A stretch of 13,403 nt of DNA from a bacterium (lineage in GTDB: Bacteria > UBP18 > UBA7526): assembly GCA_011049955.1 (NCBI GenBank), contig DRGV01000011.1:1-13403 (forward strand), given 5' to 3'. Below, piece by piece: positions 1-5,502 of the stretch. The position numbers were made by a program, and so were the translations under genes. The number at the start of each line of letters is the position of its first letter. The first letter of the stretch is position 1. Under the pieces are notes generated by a model. It saw only the letters and a program-made list of their open reading frames with translations. It did not search any database and was not told the origin of the DNA.

Positions 1-374
1 AGGTAGGAATCTTCTATACTACCGAAAGTCTCTTGGAGGGTCTCCAGGACCTGAGAGAAAGCGTATTCTACATTGATCAGTTTCTCTTTCACCCCCTGAG
101 TGACTTTCTTTATTAAATAGGGGTCCTTCAGGATCAGGAGGTGGGCGTCGAAGATATAGGCCTCGTCCTTCCCCAATCTTTTAGCAACCTGGGTCCTTAT
201 CTCTTTGATCTCTTCCTCTGTTTTGGCCAGGGCTTCCTGGAAGCGAGAGATATTTTTAGAAACCATATATTTCCTGATGCGTCTCTTCTTTATCTCAAAC
301 TCTTCCTTATCCAGGAAAAAAACTTTCCCAATCACTACGCCGGGAGAAGCAGGAATCCCCTTCAGTTTTTGCAT
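1..374 (-). CDS. ptsI: PTS Enzyme I (PEP-protein phosphotransferase), N-terminal part, cut by window edge
   Basis: Enzyme I takes phosphate from phosphoenolpyruvate and passes it to HPr in the cytoplasm, the first step of the sugar phosphotransferase system. About 124 codons are visible. The protein opens with KGIPASPGVVIGKV, the hallmark Enzyme I N-terminus, followed by the helical HPr-binding region with IFDAHLLILKDP and EYAFSQVLE, both typical of the family. The active-site His domain and the PEP-binding barrel lie beyond the left edge. Two adjacent ATG codons are possible starts. The one at 374 has a GGAG 7 nt upstream; the one at 377 overlaps the ptsH stop as ATGA with only 4 nt spacing. 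Either way the gene is translationally coupled to ptsH in the classical ptsH-ptsI order. The identification is secure, but whether the gene is intact cannot be seen. Confidence 0.93.
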   Translation of the reverse strand, partial: MQKLKGIPASPGVVIGKVFFLDKEEFEIKKRRIRKYMVSKNISRFQEALAKTEEEIKEIRTQVAKRLGKDEAYIFDAHLLILKDPYLIKKVTQGVKEKLINVEYAFSQVLETLQETFGSIEDSY

Positions 375-640
375 CATTCTTCTCCAAACTTATTATCTAT
401 TAATTTTTCCAATCTTTCCAGGGCCTCTTTTTCATCTTCTCCTTGGGCAGTGATCCTGATCTGGGTTCCTTTTCCGGCAGCGAGCATCATGATCCCCATG
501 ATGGACTTACCATCTACCTCCCGGTCCTCTTTGGCCACCCTTATCTGAGACTCAAATTTATTCGCTGTTTGGACGAATAGCGCCGCGGGCCGGGCATGGA
601 GGCCGGCTTTATTCTGAATGACCAATCTTTTCTCTTGCAT
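374..640 (-). CDS. ptsH: Phosphocarrier protein HPr
   Basis: HPr is the small cytoplasmic phosphocarrier that receives phosphate from Enzyme I on a histidine and hands it to EIIA domains. Starting at the ATG at 640, the protein is 88 residues, the normal family length, and places the catalytic residue exactly at His15 in KAGLHARPAA. The second regulatory site is also present: DGKSIMGIMMLA with Ser46, the residue phosphorylated by HPr kinase/phosphorylase in bacteria that have it. An in-frame GTG at 661 would add seven residues, but it lies in a degenerate intergenic repeat, has no ribosome-binding site and would displace His15, so I reject it. The site before 640 is weak (AAAAGAGAT). The stop overlaps the ptsI start. 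No sugar-specific EII gene is visible. The presence of Ser46 suggests an HPr kinase elsewhere in the genome; that is inference. Confidence 0.95.
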   Translation of the reverse strand: MQEKRLVIQNKAGLHARPAALFVQTANKFESQIRVAKEDREVDGKSIMGIMMLAAGKGTQIRITAQGEDEKEALERLEKLIDNKFGEE

Positions 641-1038
641 ACCTCTATCTCTTTTAAACACGGATTAGCAAGGATTAGCGGGAAATAGCACGGAAATCTT
701 TAAAATCACAAGCACCAAATCACAAATCACAAATCCCGAAAATCTCCGAACTTTCGTGAGGTTAGATTTTTGAGGATCCCGTTTTGTCCGCAATACAGAC
801 TTTTGATTTAATTAAAAGTCCTCGGTTCGGAGATAACGGGATCTACGAAATTGTAATCGCTCGTTTCACTTGCGGAAAATTTCGGGACAATATACAATGA
901 CCAAATGAGCGAAATCACAAACAATGGTTTTGGACATTGGAATTTTGAATTTGGAGTTTGTTTGGGATTTGGAATTTGTTATTTGGAATTTACCAATTCC
1001 CGTTCGTCCCTTCTAATCCCTTCTATTCTCTGATTCGG
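641..1038. other. 398-bp intergenic region with low-complexity tracts and nested inverted repeats
   Basis: No convincing ORF lies here. From left to right it holds: a degenerate CGGATTAGCA-type repeat (about 659-697); an A/C-rich tract of CAAATCA units (715-737); a dense set of inverted repeats (734-912, described separately); a T/G-rich tract of TTTGGAATT units (about 933-992), which is nearly the inverse of the 715-737 tract; and two direct copies of CCCTTCTA near 1007-1025. It separates the DUF502 gene from ptsH and should hold the ptsHI promoter, but I found no convincing -35/-10 pair and no classic terminator. Confidence 0.7.
715..986. repeat. Nested inverted-repeat element, possible structured RNA or MITE remnant
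   Basis: Seen directly: outer low-complexity arms 715-737 and 964-986 match in inverted orientation at 20 of 23 positions. Inside them, 734-748 and 873-887 match at 13 of 15 and begin TCCCGAAA, like terminal inverted repeats. Further in are perfect pairs: 742-751 with 825-834 (ATCTCCGAAC, 10 bp); 798-804 with 814-820 (7 bp, 9-nt loop); 775-783 with 835-843 (GATCCCGTT, 9 bp); 846-852 with 878-884 (CGAAATT, 7 bp). 857-866 pairs with 903-912, one G-T. The 775-783 pair crosses the 742-751 pair, and the 857-866 pair crosses the 846-852 pair, as in pseudoknots. No target-site duplication is evident. It could be a structured RNA, a decayed miniature transposable element, or an accumulation of palindromic repeats; I cannot choose between these from sequence alone. 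Confidence 0.5.
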
Positions 1039-1662
1039 CTAACGGCTTTCTGAGGGCGGAATGACTGTTCCTCCAGAGACGATGAGTTTCATCCCCTCCT
1101 CAACACTCATCTCTAAGGGGATGGTGTCCTCTTCGGGAAAGAGCATGATTACCCCGCTTGTAGGATTGGGGGTGGTGGAGATAAAGACAGTAAGTAACCT
1201 CTTCTTGGCCTTCTTCTCAATCTCAGGTGCAGCCTCCTTGGTAACGAAGCCTAAGGAGTAGACCCCTTTTCTGGGATATTCCACCAAGACCACCCTCTGG
1301 AAGAACCTCTTCTTCTGACCTAATAAAGCATTCGATACCTGACGGATAAAGGGATAGATGCGACGCACGATAGGCACCCTATAGAGCAGACCCTCTCCCC
1401 AGGTAAGAAGCCTTCTCCCAATAACATTGCGCACAAAGAGCCCTACCAAGAAGAGCAGGACGAAAATGGCCAAAAGGGTCAGCCCCTTCCCCACCCAGGG
1501 CCAGAGCAGAGAAAGTTTAAAGGGCTTAATGATGGGCTCTATGATTATTGTTAACTTATTGTCAATGAAAAGGAATACCCTATAGAGTATCCAGATAGTG
1601 ACCACCAGAGGTAGAACGGCAACCAGGCCAGTTAGAAAATATCCTCTTATTTTAGACCACAT
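1039..1662 (-). CDS. DUF502 family integral membrane protein
   Basis: This 207-residue protein is a full-length DUF502 family member. The N-terminus (RGYFLTGLVAVLPLVVTIWI, residues 6-25) and residues about 58-80 form two membrane segments. The family's conserved C-terminal blocks follow: VLVEYPRKGVYSLGFVT (125-141), ISTTPNPTSGVIMLFP (161-176) and MSVEEGMKLIVSGG (185-198). The biochemical role of DUF502 is not established; it is widespread in bacteria with the soluble part after the second helix. The ATG at 1662 has an excellent ribosome-binding site (AAGGAGGAG, about 5 nt spacing). The segment carrying this site and start codon is repeated two more times immediately upstream, which is very unusual. 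The gene follows two CNNM-type transporter genes and is probably transcribed with them unless the hairpins in those repeats terminate transcription. Confidence 0.9.
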   Translation of the reverse strand: MWSKIRGYFLTGLVAVLPLVVTIWILYRVFLFIDNKLTIIIEPIIKPFKLSLLWPWVGKGLTLLAIFVLLFLVGLFVRNVIGRRLLTWGEGLLYRVPIVRRIYPFIRQVSNALLGQKKRFFQRVVLVEYPRKGVYSLGFVTKEAAPEIEKKAKKRLLTVFISTTPNPTSGVIMLFPEEDTIPLEMSVEEGMKLIVSGGTVIPPSESR

Positions 1663-1784
1663 ACTGCTCCTCCTTAAATAAAAGACAGCGGAGAGCGAAG
1701 CGCGCTGTCATTTTAGACCACATACTGCTCCTCCTTAAATAAAAGACAGCGGAGAGCGAAGCGCGCTGTCATTTTAGACCACAT
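1652..1784 (-). other. Two mini-ORFs created by the tandem repeats
   Basis: The start codons in the second and third repeat copies (ATG at 1723 and 1784) each open a 23-codon frame, 1723-1652 and 1784-1713, behind the same AAGGAGGAG site as the real gene. The predicted peptides are identical, beginning MWSKMTARF and ending KEEQYVV. Each stop (TAA in GTGGTCTAA) lies just past the next copy's start codon, an 11-nt overlap, so ribosomes could in principle hand on from one start to the next until DUF502 at 1662. Because 61 is not a multiple of three, neither frame extends into DUF502. They are probably by-products of the duplication rather than selected genes. Confidence 0.35.
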
Positions 1785-1831
1785 ACTGCTCCTCCTTAAA
1801 TAAAAGACAGCGGGGAGCGGAGCGCGCTGTC
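1684..1831 (-). promoter_or_regulatory. Three terminator- or attenuator-like hairpins, one per 61-bp repeat
   Basis: Hairpins lie at 1684-1709, 1745-1770 and 1806-1831. Each has a perfect 7-bp GC-rich stem (GACAGCG with CGCTGTC) and a 12-nt loop, and on the gene strand is followed at once by TTTTATTT. That is the shape of a weak Rho-independent terminator lying between the upstream CNNM stop and the next ribosome-binding site. The stem does not cover the ribosome-binding site itself, so an effect on transcription is more likely than sequestration of translation. Function is inferred from shape only. Confidence 0.4.
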
Positions 1832-1834
1832 ATT

Positions 1835-2830
1835 TTAGACCACACGATACTCCTCCTCTATCTCGCCCACAATCTCCTCCAAGAGATCCTCAATGGTAAC
1901 CAACCCTAAAGTCTCCTTCTTCTTATCTACTACGATGACCATGTGGATTCTCGCTAAGCGAAGGGTGTTCAGGAGCTGGCTCACCTTCTTATCCGGGGAG
2001 ATGTAGTGGGCAGGATGCATGATTTCCTTTGCCCTCATCCTCTCCCGCTCGCTCTTGGAATAGGATAGAAGGTCCTTGATATGGACGATTCCTGTGATAT
2101 GCTTTATATCCCTACGATAGACCAGGATGCGGACAAAACCCTTCTTAATGGCCAGACTCAAGACCTCGTCTAAGGGGGCCTCTTCTTCCACGGCTACTAT
2201 CTTCTCTCTGGGAACCATGGTCTTATCTATGTTAGTCTCTTCCATCTCAAAGACCCGATGGATGAGTTCCTCTTCTGTAGTCTCGAGCACCCCTTCTCTT
2301 CTGCCCATCCTTACTAAAGATTGCAACTCCTCCCGGGTAACGAAGGGGCTCCTTATCCTCTTCTTCCCCCCCAACAGGCGGATGATCCCATTGGTAATGA
2401 AGGTGAAGAAATAGACTAAAGGACGAAGGATATTCTGGGCCCACTTGAGAGGATAGGCCAAAATAAAGGTGAGGTAGTGGGCATGATAACGAGAGACTGT
2501 CATGGGAATAATTTCGGCAAAGATGATGATCAAGGGAGACATGATAAGGGTAGCCAGAAGTGCTGCCTTATCTGGAGAATGTCTCATCAGTAGAAAGGTA
2601 GCCAGAGCGCTTCCCGTGATTAGGGTGATGTTCGTTCCCAACAGAGTAGTAGCCAGCATACGATCTGGATTCCTGAGGAGTTTCTCTACAATCTGGGCAG
2701 GCTTCGATCCCTTCTCCACAAGATGCCTCACCCAGATGCGACTTACAGATAACATCCCAATCTCAGCACTAGCGAAAAAAGCGCCGAGCAATAGACAGAA
2801 ACCTATGCCCAATATAAACCAGGTTGCCAT
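1835..2830 (-). CDS. CNNM/CorC-type membrane protein lacking the C-terminal CorC_HlyC domain
   Basis: This 331-residue protein belongs to the CNNM/CorC (HlyC-like) family of cation transporters or efflux regulators. Residues about 1-185 are the DUF21 membrane domain, with several hydrophobic helices and the remnant motif FASAEIGMLS (19-28). Residues about 205-322 are a paired CBS module (MVPREKIVAV, GIVHIKDLL, GLVTIEDLLEEIVGEIEEEY). It stops right after the second CBS, whereas the next gene upstream continues into the CorC_HlyC domain. The conserved GExxPK loop of the membrane domain reads AEIIPM (105-110), so Gly and Lys are lost while Glu and Pro remain. The start ATG overlaps the stop of its paralogue (TAATG), implying translational coupling and perhaps a heteromer. 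Transport activity is uncertain given the altered motif. Confidence 0.88.
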   Translation of the reverse strand: MATWFILGIGFCLLLGAFFASAEIGMLSVSRIWVRHLVEKGSKPAQIVEKLLRNPDRMLATTLLGTNITLITGSALATFLLMRHSPDKAALLATLIMSPLIIIFAEIIPMTVSRYHAHYLTFILAYPLKWAQNILRPLVYFFTFITNGIIRLLGGKKRIRSPFVTREELQSLVRMGRREGVLETTEEELIHRVFEMEETNIDKTMVPREKIVAVEEEAPLDEVLSLAIKKGFVRILVYRRDIKHITGIVHIKDLLSYSKSERERMRAKEIMHPAHYISPDKKVSQLLNTLRLARIHMVIVVDKKKETLGLVTIEDLLEEIVGEIEEEYRVV

Positions 2831-4080
2831 TATCTCTTCTCTATCCTCACATACAAGATTCTCTTGGGGGTGGCTTTCTCGATAGTAAAAGAAAGTTTCT
2901 TATATTTTATCTCCTCCCTTTCTTTGGGAATACGGCCGATGAGGTTGAAAATGAAGCCCCCGATGGTCTCAAAGCCATTTTCCGGGAGCCTTAACTTGAG
3001 CACCCTATTCGCTTCATCGATCTCCAGGCGACCGGATACCCTCAGGGTATGTCGATCAATTCTTTCAATGAGCCTTTTCTCCTTCCGATACTCGGGAGGG
3101 ATCTCGCCTACGATCTCTTCTATCAGATCTTCTAAGGTGACCAATCCTTCTATCCCCCCGTACTCATTGACCACCAGGGCCATCTGAATCCTTCTTTTCT
3201 GAAACTCCTTTAAGAGACTGGGAACTCTCTTGGTCTCGGGGATAAAGTAAGGGGGACGTACTAGATCCCGGAGTTTCAACTGGTAATTCTCTTTTTTAAA
3301 ATGGGAGAGGATATCCTTGGCATAGATAATCCCTACCATATTATCCACCCTCCCCTGATAGACCGGGATGCGAGAGTGGCCAGTCTTCCTTATGAAGTCC
3401 AGGGCCTCTCCCACCGTAGCATCTGCTTCCAGGCAGACCATATCTGTGCGGGGAATCATGGTCTCAAAGGCCCGGGTATCAGTAAACTTGAAGATAGAGT
3501 GGATCATCTCCTTCTCTTCCTCTCCCAATACCCCTTCCCTCTCACCAACGGTAACCATGGTCTTTATCTCATCCTCAGTCACCGAAGGAACCCGAGGAGG
3601 ATATTTGCTCCTGAAGAGGGGAAGGAAGAGATCACTTACCGATTCCAGTGCCCGGCGCAGGGGAAGGATGATGATGGAGAAGATCTCCAATGGTCGGGCA
3701 ACCAGGAGGCTGATGGTCTCTGCATTCTGAACGGCATAGGTCTTGGGTGTAATTTCGCCAAAGATTAAAAGGAGGAAGATCATTACTCCAATGGCTACCG
3801 CCACCCCCTTCTGACCGAAGAGGGGTATAGCGATAGCAGTTACTATTGTAGAGGCAGAGATGTTGACTACCATATTCCCGATGAGGATGGTGGTTATCAG
3901 TCGATGGGGATCTTCCAGGAGTCTTTTTACCACCTCAAACCCCCTCCTCTTCCTCTCCTCCAACCTTCGGATGCGCAGTTTGCTTAAGGAGAAGAGGGCG
4001 GTCTCTGAGCCAGAGAAGAGGGCAGAGAGAGCAAGTAAAATAATGAGAGCAACTATCTTTCCTATCAAAATAAGCCTCAC
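2830..4080 (-). CDS. CNNM/CorC family protein (DUF21, CBS pair, CorC_HlyC domain)
   Basis: Full-length 416-residue member of the CorC/HlyC group, linked to Mg2+ (and Co2+) export or homeostasis at the inner membrane. Order: DUF21 membrane domain (about 1-165) with FSGSETALFSLS (22-33), Asn69 and the canonical loop GEITPK (108-113); CBS pair (about 205-325, with MIPRTDMV, GIIYAKDIL, GGIEGLVTLEDLIEEIVGEI); and the CorC_HlyC domain (about 335-414). Older annotations call such proteins hemolysins; that name is misleading. The listed start is GTG at 4080, which lacks a good upstream ribosome-binding site. A TTG at 4068 sits 6 nt after GTGAGG and would shorten the protein by four residues, so the true start is uncertain. 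It lies next to ybeY and dgkA as in many bacteria, and immediately precedes a shortened paralogue. Confidence 0.92.
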   Translation of the reverse strand: MRLILIGKIVALIILLALSALFSGSETALFSLSKLRIRRLEERKRRGFEVVKRLLEDPHRLITTILIGNMVVNISASTIVTAIAIPLFGQKGVAVAIGVMIFLLLIFGEITPKTYAVQNAETISLLVARPLEIFSIIILPLRRALESVSDLFLPLFRSKYPPRVPSVTEDEIKTMVTVGEREGVLGEEEKEMIHSIFKFTDTRAFETMIPRTDMVCLEADATVGEALDFIRKTGHSRIPVYQGRVDNMVGIIYAKDILSHFKKENYQLKLRDLVRPPYFIPETKRVPSLLKEFQKRRIQMALVVNEYGGIEGLVTLEDLIEEIVGEIPPEYRKEKRLIERIDRHTLRVSGRLEIDEANRVLKLRLPENGFETIGGFIFNLIGRIPKEREEIKYKKLSFTIEKATPKRILYVRIEKR

Positions 4081-4202
4081 TTTGTTCGGCTAAATGATTA
4101 CACAGATTTTTAAAGGTGATTACGCAGATAAATAACCTAATTAATCTGTGTAATCTGTGTCTTAATCTATTTAATCAAGTATCGGATTTTCAATCCGATG
4201 CT
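4081..4202. repeat. Intergenic low-complexity repeats of GATTACACAGAT type, with a short hairpin
   Basis: The spacer between the DgkA-PAP2 gene and the CNNM gene contains degenerate units such as GATTACACAGAT (4097-4108) and its exact inverse ATCTGTGTAATC (4144-4155), which together could form a long hairpin. A separate perfect 8-bp stem with a 3-nt loop, ATCGGATT/AATCCGAT, lies at 4181-4199 just after the DgkA-PAP2 stop. No T-run follows it on the gene strand, so I do not call it a terminator. Confidence 0.75.
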
Positions 4203-4925
4203 TCAAATTATTCTCCTAAAGAGTTGAAAGATTAAGAGAGCAGTCAATATTCCGAGAAGGGCACCAAAGGCTACTTCTTTTAAGGAATGGATGCCTTTGG
4301 CAATTCTTGACTGGGCGACGAAGAGGGCCAGGATGAAGGCCAAGACAATGACAATGGGATTGCCGCTGACGAGGGATAAAACTATCCAGATGGCGCCCGC
4401 CAAGGCACTATGCAGGGAAGGCATCCCACCGCTCAACATGAAACCACTCGATCTGGCAGCCAGGGCCTTAAAGAGGATTACTGTTAAAACCACTACCATG
4501 AGACTGACAAAGGTGATATGGGCGCTAGAGGCTTTGACGTTTGCTATGGCCGTTTCTATTCCCGGAGCTAAATAGCGCCGGAAGAGGATGAGATAGCCCA
4601 CTACGATGGCTACCACGGAAACGATTAGGACCGTCCCCGCAGTGATGTCTTTTGCAATGCGTGCTAAGGGGTGATAGGTATCACTCATGAGATCGATGGT
4701 CTTCTCCACCGCGGTATTGATCATCTCTGTGATTAGGACCAAGGCGATAGTAAGGGAGAGGATTATGAGTTCTACGGGGCTCAAGGGAGGACGGAGGAAG
4801 AGACTGCCCACTAAGATAATTATGGCAATGAGGAAGTGAATGCGCATATTCCTCTGAGTCTTCAGGACATAGAGGATTCCCTCTGCTGCGCTATTAAAAC
4901 TCTCCAGAAAGCTTCTGGGCTTCAT
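4203..4925 (-). CDS. Fused DgkA-type lipid kinase and PAP2-like phosphatase
   Basis: A 240-residue membrane protein combining two activities usually on separate chains. Residues about 1-115 are a DgkA-type kinase (diacylglycerol or undecaprenol kinase): an amphipathic N-terminus, three helices, and the catalytic block TEMINTAVEKTIDL with Glu67, Asn70, Glu74 and Asp78, followed by ARIAKDITAGTVL (88-100). Residues about 135-240 resemble PAP2 phosphatases: SGGMPSLHSA (165-174) matches motif 2 (PSxHS) and SRIAKGIHSLKE (206-217) matches motif 3 (SRxxxxxHxxxD) with Glu for the final Asp. Motif 1 (KxxxxxxRP) is poor, with only K153 and R158 recognisable. Likely substrates are undecaprenol or diacylglycerol and their phosphates. 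Start ATG at 4925 follows GAGGAGAG. A dgkA gene next to ybeY is the standard arrangement. Kinase assignment is firm; phosphatase activity is inferred. Confidence 0.87.
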   Translation of the reverse strand: MKPRSFLESFNSAAEGILYVLKTQRNMRIHFLIAIIILVGSLFLRPPLSPVELIILSLTIALVLITEMINTAVEKTIDLMSDTYHPLARIAKDITAGTVLIVSVVAIVVGYLILFRRYLAPGIETAIANVKASSAHITFVSLMVVVLTVILFKALAARSSGFMLSGGMPSLHSALAGAIWIVLSLVSGNPIVIVLAFILALFVAQSRIAKGIHSLKEVAFGALLGILTALLIFQLFRRII

Positions 4926-5055
4926 CTCTCCTCGCTCCGCTCAGACACGGATTGTCACGGATTTATTACGGATGAGCACGGATCACAGATAATTGCTAAC
5001 TTTGCATTGCTAATTTTGCACTTTACGTTGATTACTTTCCCACTTTCTCACCTGC
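4926..5055. repeat. Intergenic low-complexity repeats between ybeY and the DgkA-PAP2 gene
   Basis: The spacer is built of short degenerate units: CACGGATT-type repeats at about 4944-4990 (also seen near 659-697 and 10678-10717), then TTGCTAA/TTGCAC units, then CACTTTCTCAC units that run into the 3' end of ybeY. No promoter or terminator is evident. Confidence 0.7.
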
Positions 5056-5074
5056 TCACTTTCTCACTTTCCTA
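5041..5074. repeat. 34-bp dispersed repeat, copy 1, overlapping the 3' end of ybeY
   Basis: This 34-bp segment, made of CACTTTCTC-like units, is identical base for base to 10790-10823. It supplies the last five codons (RKVRK) and the TGA stop of ybeY, exactly as the other copy does for the NYN-domain gene. Confidence 0.95.
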
Positions 5075-5502
5075 CTGATTACTCTTAAGATTTCTTTTTC
5101 TTTTCGGCGCATAAGTTCTTTGTCTTTCTTCTTTAGATGGTCATAGCCTAAGAGGTGAAGAATGCCGTGGACCACTAAGAGGGCTATCTCTTCATCCAAG
5201 GAGTGCCGAAATCTCCTTGCCTGGCAAGAGGCAGTCTCCAGGGAGATGACCACATCCCCTAAGATCTCGGGATGAACCTTAGGGAATCTACCTTCGTGCA
5301 TGGAGAAGGCTAAGACATCTGTAGAAGTATCCACTTCTCGATACTCTTTATTCAGTCTTTTAATATAGGGGTCGCTACAGAAAAGGATGCTCACCTGTAC
5401 TTCTCTGTAGCCCTCAGTCTCGAGTACTTTTTTGGCTACCCTTCTTACCAAAGAGGGCTTGAGGCCTTCTCCTTTTACTCTGCTCTTCACTAGTATTTCC
5501 AT
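5056..5502 (-). CDS. ybeY: Endoribonuclease YbeY (rRNA maturation factor)
   Basis: YbeY is a zinc-dependent single-strand endoribonuclease acting in 16S rRNA 3'-end maturation and ribosome quality control. The 148-residue protein has normal family length and the signature HGILHLLGYDH (112-122), whose His112, His116 and His122 are the metal ligands, preceded by STDVLAFSM (60-68) and LGDVVIS (81-87). The start at 5502 fits the family's N-terminus (MEILVKSR) but lies 89 nt inside the upstream pgpH frame, an unusually long overlap. The ribosome-binding site is modest (AAGAGAAG). The C-terminal RKVRK and stop come from the 34-bp dispersed repeat shared with the NYN gene. Position between pgpH and dgkA is the conserved arrangement of many bacteria. 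Confidence 0.96.
   Translation of the reverse strand: MEILVKSRVKGEGLKPSLVRRVAKKVLETEGYREVQVSILFCSDPYIKRLNKEYREVDTSTDVLAFSMHEGRFPKVHPEILGDVVISLETASCQARRFRHSLDEEIALLVVHGILHLLGYDHLKKKDKELMRRKEKEILRVISRKVRK

Larger units (their letters stand above)
1651..1844 (-). repeat. Three tandem 61-bp repeats carrying hairpin, ribosome-binding site and start codon
   Basis: Exact 61-bp units lie at 1651-1711, 1712-1772 and 1773-1833, with a partial fourth (TTTAGACCACA) at 1834-1844. The first two are identical; the third differs by two A-to-G changes in the hairpin loop. Read on the gene strand, each unit has a hairpin (GACAGCG/CGCTGTC), the stretch TTTTATTT, the site AAGGAGGAG and ATGTGGTCTAAA, which is the true DUF502 start only in the 1651-1711 copy. 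The partial copy is the last codons and stop of the upstream CNNM gene: its end (AGGAGGAG, six bases, GTGGTCTAAAAT) resembles the start region of the DUF502 gene at the same spacing. Expansion therefore probably began by slippage or recombination between these two segments. Confidence 0.95.

Noticed and set aside
165..228. Coiled-coil region as a separate regulatory gene
   Set aside because: It is simply the helical HPr-binding part of Enzyme I in the minus-strand frame.
141..548. Plus-strand ORF across the ptsI-ptsH junction
   Set aside because: It is antisense to two well-conserved genes and its translation resembles no known protein; other plus-strand ORFs in the window are rejected for the same reason.
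641..661. GTG start for ptsH at 661
   Set aside because: It lies in a dispersed repeat, lacks a ribosome-binding site and shifts the catalytic His away from position 15.
734..887. Intact insertion sequence or transposon
   Set aside because: The inverted repeats enclose only about 120 bp with no ORF, and no target-site duplication is visible; at most a miniature element or remnant.
1651..1844. CRISPR array
   Set aside because: The 61-bp units are directly adjacent with no unique spacers, and they contain a gene's ribosome-binding site and start.
2247..2444. 65-codon minus-strand ORF inside the shortened CNNM gene
   Set aside because: It is an alternative frame of a clearly coding region without recognisable features.
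1835..4080. Hemolysin toxins
   Set aside because: The HlyC/hemolysin label is historical; DUF21 plus CBS architecture indicates CNNM/CorC transport-related proteins.
4181..4199. Rho-independent terminator after the DgkA-PAP2 gene
   Set aside because: The stem is perfect but only 8 bp and A/T-rich, and neither strand has a following T-run.
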